64,000 nt of DNA from Virgibacillus indicus. GTDB taxonomy: Bacteria; Bacillota; Bacilli; Bacillales; Amphibacillaceae. The stretch is taken from NCBI RefSeq assembly GCF_002266285.1, contig NZ_NPMS01000004.1, positions 124,001 through 188,000 of the forward strand, written 5' to 3'. Under the pieces are notes generated by a model. It was given only the letters and a program-made list of their open reading frames with translations. It ran no database searches and was not told the origin of the DNA. A program made the position numbers and the translations under genes. Below, piece after piece: positions 1 to 7,599 of the stretch. Every line of letters starts with the position of its first letter. The stretch's first letter is position 1.

Positions 1-542
1 CTTTGTCCTTCCACATTGGCAGTGAGTTCCACAAAATTTTTGAGCTTACTTGGAGCAACCTTATACAAAGGTACCCATAATGTAGGGTTTGCTTTTAATA
101 TGACTTCATAAAGTGCTTTTACATCGTCTAAAGCAGCATGTGTTAGTGGTCGATCAATATTATAGAAGGATAATAGATATTCAAGTGAATAAGAAAACAA
201 ATCTGAATTTGCATACTTTATAGCTCGTATAGAGTCATAGCATTTATGATCTTCGTCCAACCAGCCATAATGAACAAGAAATTTTCGGTCAAAGGAGACA
301 TTATGAGCGACCACAGGGTAATTATATCTATCAATAATACTGCGAAACTGATCTTTTTTTGATGCATCTTCCGAAATATCTGCGTATCCTTCCCCCATGC
401 CCAAATGGATCAACGTTTTATCTTCGACCTTTGCAATGTGCTTGGTTGAAACGACTTCTCCATTCTCTATGACCATTAAAGCAACCTCATAAATGCCCGA
501 TTCTACACCAAAATCCATTGTTTCTATATCCAACAGAATCAT
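1..542 (-). CDS. DnaQ-like DEDDh 3'-5' exonuclease (partial, C-terminus beyond window)
   Basis: This gene has no stop codon before the left edge, so about 180 N-terminal residues are visible. The DEDDh exonuclease signature can be read: Asp5 and Glu7 in LLDIET, Asp85 in AHNVSFD, and His135 with Asp140 in THAALDDV. The family removes 3' nucleotides from DNA or RNA, as in the Pol III epsilon proofreading subunit or stand-alone nucleases. The start is uncertain: ATG at 542, or TTG at 551, which lies at better spacing from the GGGGTG ribosome site. It is the most downstream gene of the leftward accessory block, so a role in element replication or DNA processing is possible but not shown. Confidence 0.8.
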   Translation of the reverse strand, partial: MILLDIETMDFGVESGIYEVALMVIENGEVVSTKHIAKVEDKTLIHLGMGEGYADISEDASKKDQFRSIIDRYNYPVVAHNVSFDRKFLVHYGWLDEDHKCYDSIRAIKYANSDLFSYSLEYLLSFYNIDRPLTHAALDDVKALYEVILKANPTLWVPLYKVAPSKLKNFVELTANVEGQ

Positions 543-571
543 ATTTTGCAATTCAATCACCCCTTAGTATT

Positions 572-1003
572 TTAATAGGAATATTTAACACCGAATTTTT
601 CAAGCAGATGACTATCCAAACCATCTTTATCGCTAAACAGCAAGGATTCTTTTGTAGTTAAGAGATGATAATGAGCACTATATTGACTTTTTCTGATATT
701 AATTGTAAGGGAAAGGCTTTTTCCATCCTCATCTTTATACTGAATCGCATCTCTAAATACAGGTTTATACTGATACCTGCCAACTTCAGTACCGTTTTTC
801 TTAACAATGAACAACGCATTGTTTTTGATATTATGAAATTTTAAATCTTCATTATCGTATAATCCCATTGAACTCCAGTTTTTTGGCCCTTTTGTCAAAT
901 GAAGCTGTAACATTTCTTCACTCATAAACCCCGTTACATAAGCTTTATTTCCTTTTATATTTAAAATACCACTTTTTAATTCATTCACCCTGTCTTGTAG
1001 CAT
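572..1003 (-). CDS. Hypothetical protein, 143 aa
   Basis: I do not recognise the family. The protein is soluble, charged and has no signal peptide or membrane segment. The start has a good ribosome site (GGGAGGGTGATT) a few bases upstream. It lies 30 bp upstream of the exonuclease gene on the same strand, so the two are probably co-transcribed. It follows an 860-bp gap that contains a toxin-antitoxin locus. Confidence 0.6.
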   Translation of the reverse strand: MLQDRVNELKSGILNIKGNKAYVTGFMSEEMLQLHLTKGPKNWSSMGLYDNEDLKFHNIKNNALFIVKKNGTEVGRYQYKPVFRDAIQYKDEDGKSLSLTINIRKSQYSAHYHLLTTKESLLFSDKDGLDSHLLEKFGVKYSY

Positions 1004-1552
1004 ATACTAATCACCCTCCCTTTTTGGTTAGTCAAATATATGTTATCTTTATTCGATAATAAAAAAATGCTTTCACTAAATCCTAAGCACAATTATCTAT
1101 ATTTTCACTAGATAATATTTCCTAAAAGTTTCCCAAATATGAAGCTAATGCTTCAGAACCAAGAAGAAATGCTATATTTTTCTCTATTAAACTCTCTTTT
1201 AAAACATCTATTACTCAGTTATTCAACCTTCCTCACCCCTAGTTGCATAACTTAGAAATAAACTAACTTTCTCATACCTATGTTTAAACCCTTTAATCTC
1301 TAAAATCACTACTTTCTATTCGCTTCTTAGGTCCTTGTAAACTTCTTTTATTGCAACCGCTGTCATAATATTTTCATGCAGCTCTTTTTCTACAAATTCT
1401 AACAAAATACGTTTTAGGGTTTTATTTAAAGATAACACAGAAATGACAGAAATAATACAAATGGACTAGCTTATGAGGTTCAAAAATTAACGAATGATTA
1501 AAATAAGTCTGTATATGTTTATTTTGAGTGTAAAATGAGGTATACTATGTAT
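1004..1552. other. Intergenic stretch with no convincing gene
   Basis: About 550 bases of AT-rich sequence. On the minus strand there is an open frame of about 50 codons (roughly 1317 to 1466, ending KDLRSE) with no good ATG or ribosome site; it may be a gene remnant. An imperfect inverted repeat AATTATCTA / TAGATAATATT lies near 1090 to 1120. I see nothing else. Confidence 0.5.
1541..1546 (+). promoter_or_regulatory. -10 box of the antitoxin RNA
   Basis: TATACT, preceded 17 bases upstream by a poor -35 (TTTATT). It directs transcription rightward towards the terminator at 1653-1703. Confidence 0.45.
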
Positions 1553-1565
1553 AGATAGTCATAAG

Positions 1566-1604
1566 ATAATAAAAGACCGACCATGCTGTAACATGGAACG
1601 GTCT
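1566..1604 (-). terminator. Intrinsic terminator of the toxin mRNA
   Basis: The arms AGACCGACCATG and CATGGAACGGTCT form a long hairpin with a small loop. Read on the minus strand it is followed by TTTTATTATC. It closes a toxin transcript of about 270 nt. Confidence 0.7.
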
Positions 1605-1652
1605 CATGTGTAAAAGCCCTTCAAGGGGGTAGCTCACATGTTTGGTTTAAAA

Positions 1653-1703
1653 AGTAACCAACCAAAATGCGCGCTAGGCATTCATCGGGTGGTTACTTTT
1701 TTT
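1653..1703 (+). terminator. Intrinsic terminator of the antitoxin RNA
   Basis: The stem AGTAACCAACC pairs with GGTGGTTACT across a loop of about 25 nt and is followed by seven T residues on the plus strand. Confidence 0.75.
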
Positions 1704-1773
1704 GTTCTGACAGTATGGCTACAATTAAGGTTGCAAACGAGATCATCAGAACCAATACTTCGAATACTGTCAT
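1693..1773 (-). CDS. Type I toxin, holin-like toxic peptide (Hol_Tox family), 26 aa
   Basis: The peptide starts MTVFEVLVLMISFATL and ends SEQKK: one hydrophobic membrane helix with a short lysine-rich tail. This is the typical form of the small putative holin-like toxins of Bacillaceae, which depolarise or deform the membrane when over-expressed. The start is fixed by a near-perfect ribosome site (AAAGGGGGTGAT) eight bases upstream. The 5' leader (about 1780-1825) and the 3' region (about 1610-1645) of the mRNA are complementary, so a long-range fold could hide the ribosome site, as in other type I systems. A convergent antisense RNA covers the 3' end. It probably stabilises the conjugative element. 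The gene is shorter than usual annotation cut-offs. Confidence 0.75.
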   Translation of the reverse strand: MTVFEVLVLMISFATLIVAILSEQKK

Positions 1774-1839
1774 ATTATCACCCCCTTTCAAGAAAAGGGG
1801 TGAACTACCACCCATGAAAGCCCTATTACACTAATAGTA

Positions 1840-1868
1840 ATTATAACAAACTATTAAGCTTTTCACAT
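1840..1868 (-). promoter_or_regulatory. Predicted promoter of the toxin gene
   Basis: On the minus strand a perfect TATAAT (1840-1845) follows TGTGAA (1863-1868) at 17-bp spacing. It gives a leader of about 60 nt before the toxin start codon. Confidence 0.5.
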
Positions 1869-3455
1869 CATCTCCATGTCAATTTTTTGTAGTTTTCTTT
1901 CTCCGCCTTTACTTTTAACATCCCTTTTTTCACTTTCAAGTAAAAGACTAGAAACAGTATCATCAAGCACCATTTGTTGTTCTTCTGTAAGATTGCTTTC
2001 TTTTCGTACCTGATGATGAGGGTTCAAAAATTCACCATCCCCAACGTCTAACCGATCTATACCAACAATTTTCATCTCCGAATTGTCGGTATCAGGAAAC
2101 ACAATATGATAACGAGTTTTATAGTATCTATTGTCATCTTGATACTTTTCTTCCAGCTTCTCCATCATTGCATTGCCTTTAGCAAAGTCCATCATTAAAT
2201 CAGACTTTAACTCTGGTGCTTCCGACCATTCAATAAACATCTGTGGTTTTTCAACATCTAAATCATATCGCTTTAACCACGCCTTGCACTTTACAATATG
2301 ATCAAACTCTTCCTCCCAAGCCCCATTCGATGAATTATCCACCCCGACCACTGCATCACCATCTAAAAGATAATACAATCCTTTTGTATGTTCTTTTTCC
2401 ATATTATCAATCACATAATCCATCGCTTCTTGACTGACTTCTATTAATTCTGATGGTTCCTTCCTATCCTGAATAGCTTGCAGGAATGAATCTTTTCCAT
2501 TTTCCATATTTTTCTCCTGTTTTTTCATTAACTCAGGCTCCATAATGTCAATAAACTCAACTGCCGCTTCCCTTACTTCTTCCAATAATTTCGCTTTATC
2601 TGTTAACTCCTTTCCTTGTGTCCAATTAGCAATGTAGCCTAATGAGTAATCACTCGTATCAATGCCAAAGTAAGATGCAACTGCATAAGCCGTCATCTCT
2701 GCTTGAAATTCCTTTTTCTCAGATGAGAGGCTGAAATGTTTTTCAAGTGCACCGTGCAGCTTAGCATGAGCCAATTCATGTATCAACGTTTTTACATTTT
2801 GCAATTCACCATTCCGTGGATTTAAACCAATATGATTCTTTTTATCGCCTATACCCTGATAAAAAACACCTTTTGCAGCTCCAAGTTCCTCCAATGGCTC
2901 ACCAATTGTTACATCTAAGTTATTTCCTACTTTTTTCATCGCTTTTAGCATATCCTGATAGTTTGCAATGTCACCTTCCATCCACTTATTCGGGAAAATA
3001 CCCGGAAGATCGCTAGCTTTTGCATCGGTTTGTGATACATCAAAAACACTTCCTTTAGCAAAGTACAACTCACTTTTCTTTTCCTCTAAGTCTCCCTTTT
3101 TTACCAATTCTTTTTCCTGTTCAGTCGCCTTTTTAATACTTTTCCATTTTCCGTTTTCATCCTTGAATTTCGGTTGTGTTTTGTTTGGCACTAAAATTTG
3201 GATTGCTTTTTCCTCTTTTTGCACCTGAAAGCCTTTTTCTTGCCAAAACTTATAACTACCGACTGCTTGTGCACCCCTAAATTGATTCTGAATAAGAGCT
3301 GTATTTCGTAAAGAGTATTGATAAAACTGCATCATAAACGCTAAGTGTTCAGCCATTTGTTCAGGTGTTTCAAAATAAGATTCAATCGATTGATTCATTG
3401 TTTCCGTTAATAGCTTCACTTCTTCTCTTTTTTGTTCAAATGTTTTTCTTTTCAT
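1863..3455 (-). CDS. ArdC-like anti-restriction / zincin metallopeptidase protein, 530 aa
   Basis: The N-terminal part (about residues 1-145) resembles the ArdC ssDNA-binding domain found in LtrC-like plasmid proteins, including the NTALIQNQ and GSYKFWQEKGF segments. A zincin motif HELAH at residues 226-230 follows, giving a probable metallopeptidase. The C-terminal 200 residues look like a polyvalent-protein extension that I cannot name. In plasmids, ArdC proteins bind incoming single-stranded DNA and protect it from host restriction. Its place in the maintenance block of a conjugative element fits that role. The ribosome site AAAGGATGAT decides the ATG at 3455. The protein ends in DMEMM, similar to the EMEM tails of two genes upstream. 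Confidence 0.8.
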   Translation of the reverse strand: MKRKTFEQKREEVKLLTETMNQSIESYFETPEQMAEHLAFMMQFYQYSLRNTALIQNQFRGAQAVGSYKFWQEKGFQVQKEEKAIQILVPNKTQPKFKDENGKWKSIKKATEQEKELVKKGDLEEKKSELYFAKGSVFDVSQTDAKASDLPGIFPNKWMEGDIANYQDMLKAMKKVGNNLDVTIGEPLEELGAAKGVFYQGIGDKKNHIGLNPRNGELQNVKTLIHELAHAKLHGALEKHFSLSSEKKEFQAEMTAYAVASYFGIDTSDYSLGYIANWTQGKELTDKAKLLEEVREAAVEFIDIMEPELMKKQEKNMENGKDSFLQAIQDRKEPSELIEVSQEAMDYVIDNMEKEHTKGLYYLLDGDAVVGVDNSSNGAWEEEFDHIVKCKAWLKRYDLDVEKPQMFIEWSEAPELKSDLMMDFAKGNAMMEKLEEKYQDDNRYYKTRYHIVFPDTDNSEMKIVGIDRLDVGDGEFLNPHHQVRKESNLTEEQQMVLDDTVSSLLLESEKRDVKSKGGERKLQKIDMEMM

Positions 3456-3475
3456 GAAACATCATCCTTTTATCA

Positions 3476-3506
3476 AAATAAAAAGGACTTCCATCAAGAA
3501 GCCCTT
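3476..3506 (-). terminator. Intrinsic terminator between hypothetical gene and ardC-like gene
   Basis: On the minus strand GGGCTTC pairs with GGAAGTCC (one G-U pair) and is followed by TTTTTATTTT. It nearly duplicates the terminator at 4076-4104. Confidence 0.7.
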
Positions 3507-3509
3507 CAA

Positions 3510-3857
3510 CTACATTTCCATTTCAGCTATTTGTTCTTTCAACTTGTTATCCAATAATTGATTCTTTTTTTCTTTTAACCATATTTGTTTTGTTTCCTCA
3601 TCTAATAAACCTCCGTTTGGTACGCTTGGGTCATGTTTAATAAAAGATACATCGCTTATAGCTAGTAGTTCAGGACTTCTTCCCAGCACTGTTCCATGTT
3701 CCTTTTCTCTGTTCCAAAAAGAGAGACAATCTTTGTAAAAATCATTCAAAACACGTTCTGTTCGATGATCCTTTGATCGATTTTCTACCATTTCAAATCC
3801 TGGAGCATAATCTATCTCACCCATATCTACAACATAAATAAGCGTATCTTCATTCAC
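3510..3857 (-). CDS. Hypothetical protein, 115 aa, EMEM tail
   Basis: No family recognised. The protein is charged and soluble, starts at a GTG two bases after the TAG of the preceding gene (translational coupling), and ends QIAEMEM. The same EMEM C-terminus and downstream terminator recur at the 124-residue gene at 4103-4477. It belongs to the small-gene cluster between tmk and the ardC-like gene. Its function is unknown. Confidence 0.6.
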   Translation of the reverse strand: MNEDTLIYVVDMGEIDYAPGFEMVENRSKDHRTERVLNDFYKDCLSFWNREKEHGTVLGRSPELLAISDVSFIKHDPSVPNGGLLDEETKQIWLKEKKNQLLDNKLKEQIAEMEM

Positions 3858-3859
3858 TT

Positions 3860-4060
3860 CTATAAACCCATTTTCACCCTGAATTGGCTGTAATTCCTCT
3901 GTTTGAATGTATTCTCCTCCAATTCAAGAATCGCTTTTGTGCGTTCCTCTGGTGACAAATAGTCAAATTCAACATCTAATTCTAATCCTTCAATCAGATA
4001 CACATCACTTTCTCCAACATAAACTTGAGATTTTGCTAGGTCGTTATTCATTACACTCAC
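3860..4060 (-). CDS. Hypothetical protein, 66 aa
   Basis: A small acidic soluble protein with no recognised domain. The ATG at 4060 has a ribosome site (GGAAGGGTGAG). Its stop is two bases from the GTG start of the next gene, so both are likely translated from one message. Its context is the cargo and maintenance cluster of the conjugative element. Confidence 0.55.
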   Translation of the reverse strand: MSVMNNDLAKSQVYVGESDVYLIEGLELDVEFDYLSPEERTKAILELEENTFKQRNYSQFRVKMGL

Positions 4061-4075
4061 CCTTCCTCTTATAAA

Positions 4076-4104
4076 ATAAAAAGGACCCCCATCAGGAAGC
4101 CCTC
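4076..4104 (-). terminator. Intrinsic terminator downstream of the 124-aa hypothetical gene
   Basis: On the minus strand GGGCTTCCTGATGGGGGTCC folds into a hairpin followed by TTTTTATTTT. It is almost identical to the terminator at 3476-3506, including the preceding codons. Confidence 0.65.
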
Positions 4105-4477
4105 ACATTTCCATTTCACAATTCTTCGTTTTTACTTGTTTCTTTTCCTCATCATAGAAGTATTCTTTTAAATCAATTTGTAAATCAGCAGTCTCTAAGT
4201 TCATTGCCGTAAAGTCGGTCTGATGAAAAATATTATTCTGAAATTCATGAAATTTTTCATCGGAAAGCACATCATACATATAAACAACCATCAATTCGTT
4301 ATGTTCTGAATTAGAATCAGTCGGACAGATATATAAATCTTCTTTATCATCATAATCACCATTCAAAACCCAAAGTGAAACTTCTTCATTTGTAATAGAA
4401 TTGGCAATATAAAAATCGGCAACTACTCCCACAACATTTTCATTATTTTCTTCAATTCTTGCTTTATATGGATACAA
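4103..4477 (-). CDS. Hypothetical protein, 124 aa, EMEM tail
   Basis: Acidic, probably cytoplasmic, no known domain. The start is a TTG at 4477 placed by the same leader (AAAGGATGATATTGAT) that precedes the gene at 5189-5413. The last codons and the terminator match those of the 115-aa gene at 3510-3857, which suggests that 3' gene ends have been duplicated in this cluster. It lies six bases after tmk. Confidence 0.55.
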   Translation of the reverse strand: MYPYKARIEENNENVVGVVADFYIANSITNEEVSLWVLNGDYDDKEDLYICPTDSNSEHNELMVVYMYDVLSDEKFHEFQNNIFHQTDFTAMNLETADLQIDLKEYFYDEEKKQVKTKNCEMEM

Positions 4478-4483
4478 TCAATA

Positions 4484-5110
4484 TCATCCTTTTAAATTAT
4501 TTTTCATAAGCATAAGAAAGGGTAAATCCTTTTTTAAATGCTGTAACACTTCTTGAAACATTCTTTTTTCATCTGACTTTCTTGCAGACAGAATGACACA
4601 ATCATTCTCACTCTGTTCAAAAAACAAATCTATTCGTTTTTCCAGTTCCTTTCTGTTCGACTCGCAAAATTGATCTAATTTATCAAAGTAATCTCGTTCT
4701 CCTATCTTTCCTTTAAAAAGAAAAGTCTTATCTGGTTTGACTGCATCATGGTCAAATAATCTGTGGGAAGCATATAAGAGTTCATCAGATAATCCCATCT
4801 GCCCTTGATAAATAAAGGATGATTCAAAATATCTGTCACACACAACCCACTTCCCCTTAATTAGATTTGGAAGGATAACATTGTGTAAATGTTCTTCCCT
4901 AGCAGCCTGGAACAACAAAAGCTGTGCCTTTGATGACAAAGTATGTGACTGCAATAAATCACTTACTTCTTTTCCAAAATTCGTTCCTTTCGGCTCGGAT
5001 GTCCAAATTGCTGGTATTCCATTATTATTTAAATAATTTACTAGTTTCTTAGACTGTGTTGTTTTTCCAGTCTGATCCAGCCCACCAAAAACAATAAACT
5101 TCCCATTCAT
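4484..5110 (-). CDS. tmk: Thymidylate kinase-like dTMP kinase, 208 aa
   Basis: dTMP kinase phosphorylates dTMP to dTDP with ATP. The P-loop is GLDQTGKTT (about residues 10-18); the SEPKGTNFG segment (about 38-46) matches the family's EPGGT nucleotide-binding motif; DRYFESS (92-98) is the DRY/H motif that holds the substrate. The length is normal for the family. The P-loop has Gln-Thr where chromosomal enzymes usually have Gly-Ala or Gly-Ser. The ATG has a strong ribosome site (AAGGAGGTG). As an accessory copy in a conjugative element it may support dTTP supply during element replication, or act on another nucleotide; this is inference. Confidence 0.85.
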   Translation of the reverse strand: MNGKFIVFGGLDQTGKTTQSKKLVNYLNNNGIPAIWTSEPKGTNFGKEVSDLLQSHTLSSKAQLLLFQAAREEHLHNVILPNLIKGKWVVCDRYFESSFIYQGQMGLSDELLYASHRLFDHDAVKPDKTFLFKGKIGERDYFDKLDQFCESNRKELEKRIDLFFEQSENDCVILSARKSDEKRMFQEVLQHLKKDLPFLMLMKNNLKG

Positions 5111-5135
5111 TCGATTTCACCTCCTTAAATACAAA

Positions 5136-5170
5136 AGAAAAAGACTCTCATAAAATAATGAAAGTCCTTG
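5136..5170 (-). terminator. Intrinsic terminator upstream of tmk
   Basis: On the minus strand AGGACTTTCAT pairs with ATGAGAGTCT around a short loop and runs into TTTTTCTTTT. It ends the message of the 74-aa gene before tmk, so tmk should be partly uncoupled from the mobilisation genes. Confidence 0.65.
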
Positions 5171-5188
5171 GTTAATAAAAAGATTTAT

Positions 5189-5413
5189 TTATGCCGGTTC
5201 CCCATCCAAGATGACAATTTTCTCTTTTACATCCAATGGAATCAATGCTTCCTCATTAGCCTGATAAATTGTTTCAATTGCATCTTTTGTGATTTCATCT
5301 ACATTAATTTCTACTTCTCCAGTATCAACAATAAAGACAATACTGTTTTCTTTAATTTCTTTTACATAACCCAATTCAACCATCTTATATTCACCATCTA
5401 CATACATATCCAT
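5189..5413 (-). CDS. Small acidic hypothetical protein, 74 aa
   Basis: No family recognised; it is rich in Glu, Asp and Val and probably a small beta-rich soluble protein. I chose the ATG at 5413 because the ribosome site (GAAAGG) abuts the earlier ATG at 5422. The leader AAAGGATGATATTGATG is shared with the gene at 4103-4477. It follows the relaxase gene and precedes a terminator. Confidence 0.55.
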   Translation of the reverse strand: MDMYVDGEYKMVELGYVKEIKENSIVFIVDTGEVEINVDEITKDAIETIYQANEEALIPLDVKEKIVILDGEPA

Positions 5414-5507
5414 CAATATCATCCTTTCCAGAATTGTAGCTTGATTTTTTGTTCCTTTGACTGATTATTTTTCGGGGAAGTCTCTCCGATAATGTTTCAT
5501 TAACTTA

Positions 5508-6758
5508 TTACCTATCCATCATCCGATCAAATTCATCCATATCTCTTTCTCGCTTATAATCATGAAATGTTTTTCGCATAGCTTGCTTCAATCGAATAAC
5601 AGACACATGCAAATTATGGTTTCTCTTTGCATGGTATCGTTGAAAAAATGATTTCTGATTTTCCTTTCCTAATACATGAAGCTCTCTCATTGCAATTTTT
5701 TGTTTAAAAACGGATACTCTTTCTTCTTTGTCAACAGCTCGCATTTCCGTTAGAATTGCGTTTCCCATACGCTTTTTTAAATCATCTAATTTCGTCTCTT
5801 TATATTTTTGATAATCACTTCCTTCACCGTACATTTCTTTTATTACATATACTTCTTCATCTAATTTTGCCTTTAACTCGTGTATCTCTTCTGGATGGAA
5901 TTGTTCTAAATATATTTCTGTTATCTCATCTATATAGGGTCTAGCTGCATTAACAGATTGATAACCATATCGCCATTGTTTTCGTTCATCAGGCAAACTA
6001 CTCATTGCTTCTTGAAATAATTTATCTGTTTTACGGAAGTTGTATAACGAAATATTATTTTCTTTTTTTTGAAGTATGGTCCCTCGCAACAATTCATCTA
6101 TCTTATTTCGTTCATTGGTACGGTCTAGGATCACGTTGGCAACTTTCGACTTCATTTTATCTAGCGTTTTTGGTTTTCGTTTTGCTCGATATTCTTCATG
6201 CCAAGTATTCGACTCTCTGTCCGATACTTGCATTCGTTCTCTTGTCGGATACGGCTCTATCGTTGCAACATGAACATGAATATTGTCTGTATTGTAATGA
6301 AGGGATGCAGTCCAAATTGCTGATTGCTGCATTCCTTCTTCATGTAACATTGTCCGCATCGTTTCACGAGTAACACTTCTCATTTTCGATTCATCTACAG
6401 TAGCATTAATAGGATTATATAATCCTTGCTTTGCCAACCATTCATTATCAAAAGAAATAACATCTTGCCACATAGGTGATTCATTTTGTTGTGCTAGTTG
6501 AAACTGCTCTTTGACTTTCAGCTTTTCTATATCATCCAATTTGTCTTTACTGGAAGTAAATAATTCACCTTGTTTATCGTCATCATCCATATAATCCATG
6601 AAATTGTAGAATACATCAAAGTCATTTTCCTTATCAGATGAAGCATCAATTTTCACATTCTGTTTCGCATCTTCACGATCCATATAACTGATATAATTAT
6701 TAAATGTACTCGACCCGGGGGTAACAAATTTACTTCTTAATACAACAGCTGGACTCAT
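5508..6758 (-). CDS. MobP2/MobL-family conjugative relaxase, 416 aa
   Basis: Relaxases nick oriT and lead the DNA strand through the conjugation channel. The metal-binding histidine triad is visible as His154, His161 and His163 in LHYNTDNIHVHVA. The N-terminus (SPAVVLRSKFV) and the NNYISYMDREDA segment, with a Tyr that may be catalytic, fit the MobP2 group of Firmicutes elements. The C-terminal third is helical and basic. It starts three bases after the accessory gene upstream. A candidate oriT lies about 840 bp further upstream (7600-7794), before the two accessory genes, which is the usual order oriT, accessory proteins, relaxase. Confidence 0.85.
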   Translation of the reverse strand: MSPAVVLRSKFVTPGSSTFNNYISYMDREDAKQNVKIDASSDKENDFDVFYNFMDYMDDDDKQGELFTSSKDKLDDIEKLKVKEQFQLAQQNESPMWQDVISFDNEWLAKQGLYNPINATVDESKMRSVTRETMRTMLHEEGMQQSAIWTASLHYNTDNIHVHVATIEPYPTRERMQVSDRESNTWHEEYRAKRKPKTLDKMKSKVANVILDRTNERNKIDELLRGTILQKKENNISLYNFRKTDKLFQEAMSSLPDERKQWRYGYQSVNAARPYIDEITEIYLEQFHPEEIHELKAKLDEEVYVIKEMYGEGSDYQKYKETKLDDLKKRMGNAILTEMRAVDKEERVSVFKQKIAMRELHVLGKENQKSFFQRYHAKRNHNLHVSVIRLKQAMRKTFHDYKRERDMDEFDRMMDR

Positions 6759-6761
6759 TGT

Positions 6762-7232
6762 TTATTCCTGACTTTCCGAATGCTTTTGTTTCTTCAATTC
6801 TATTTGTCGCTCATAATCTAATTTCTTTTTCCGCTGTTTATGAATTCGTTTTTGTACTAATTGTTCTGCCTGGTCCATTCCATTCGTTTTAAATTCTTCC
6901 GTAGTAATTAAGTTTTTAAATTTATTCACAAGGTAGTAATGGTTCATGAATTCCAAAATAATCTTTGTGTCACGATCAATGACATTAGTTGCTACTTGAA
7001 TACGATTCATTTCGTCTTTCATGAATGCTAACTTTTCATCCAGCAAATTAGAAATGGTATTTTTTAAAAGGATGTGTTCTTCTTCCCTGTTTTCAAAATA
7101 TGCATCCACCATCAAGGCAATGGCATTTGCTTGTGACATGTGATTTTCATTTGCTGCCACTTTAATTTTTTCTTTTGTTTCAGTGCTTAACATAAAGTAG
7201 GTTCCCTGTTTTTTCTCTTCTGTCATGTTCAA
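6762..7232 (-). CDS. Relaxosome accessory protein, probable, 156 aa
   Basis: The N-terminal half (STETKEKIKVAANENHMSQANAIALMVDAY) looks like a DNA-binding ribbon-helix-helix or short helical domain; the rest is helical and ends in a basic Lys/Arg/Gln-rich tail. Proteins of this kind sit next to relaxases and help them bind oriT. The start is uncertain: TTG at 7232 has the best spacing from AAAGGATGGTG, and ATG at 7226 is the alternative. The gene abuts the relaxase gene and closely follows the 110-aa gene. Confidence 0.6.
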   Translation of the reverse strand: MNMTEEKKQGTYFMLSTETKEKIKVAANENHMSQANAIALMVDAYFENREEEHILLKNTISNLLDEKLAFMKDEMNRIQVATNVIDRDTKIILEFMNHYYLVNKFKNLITTEEFKTNGMDQAEQLVQKRIHKQRKKKLDYERQIELKKQKHSESQE

Positions 7233-7233
7233 T

Positions 7234-7566
7234 TTAATCACCATCCTTTTCGTCAAATCCAAATGTTTTCTCTAAAATATAATCTGCTTCTTTCGGATCC
7301 AATCCAATTGCATCACATAATAATAAATAAAGTTTCAGCGTATGTTTTTCCAATTGATTTAATCGCTTGAATGTCATTTCCAGTCCATCAGCAACTCGAC
7401 TTACTGTCACATCTAACTCTTTTTCCGCTAATTTAATTCCATCAAACTTTACCGTGTCTTCTACCATTCTTTTTAAAAATACATTCCTTGATACCCTTTG
7501 TTTTTTTGCTTCCTCATCTAACACTTTTACCGCTCGAACATCTAGATCCCGAATTTTTATTTCCAT
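7234..7566 (-). CDS. Ribbon-helix-helix-like relaxosome accessory protein, 110 aa
   Basis: The first 45 residues (MEIKIRDLDV, then AVKVLDEEAKKQRVSRNVFL) have the strand-helix-helix pattern of CopG/Arc-type DNA-binding proteins, followed by a helical region. It is the first gene after the candidate oriT, and RHH proteins encoded there commonly bind oriT and repress the mobilisation operon. The ATG is preceded by GGAGATGG. Its stop lies one base from the chosen start of the next gene. Confidence 0.65.
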   Translation of the reverse strand: MEIKIRDLDVRAVKVLDEEAKKQRVSRNVFLKRMVEDTVKFDGIKLAEKELDVTVSRVADGLEMTFKRLNQLEKHTLKLYLLLCDAIGLDPKEADYILEKTFGFDEKDGD

Positions 7567-7599
7567 TTAGACCATCTCCTTCAATGCAAAATGAATAAA

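Larger units (their letters stand above)
1553..1703 (+). ncRNA. Predicted antisense antitoxin RNA of a type I toxin-antitoxin locus
   Basis: A promoter-like TATACT (1541-1546) on the plus strand precedes a run of about 150 nt that ends in a clear intrinsic terminator (1653-1703). The transcript would be antisense to the 3' end of the toxin mRNA, overlapping the last few codons and the 3' untranslated region of the toxin gene. No open reading frame is evident in it. Type I antitoxins of the TxpA/RatA and BsrG/SR4 kind have this tail-to-tail layout. The -35 element is weak, so the 5' end is approximate. Confidence 0.65.
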
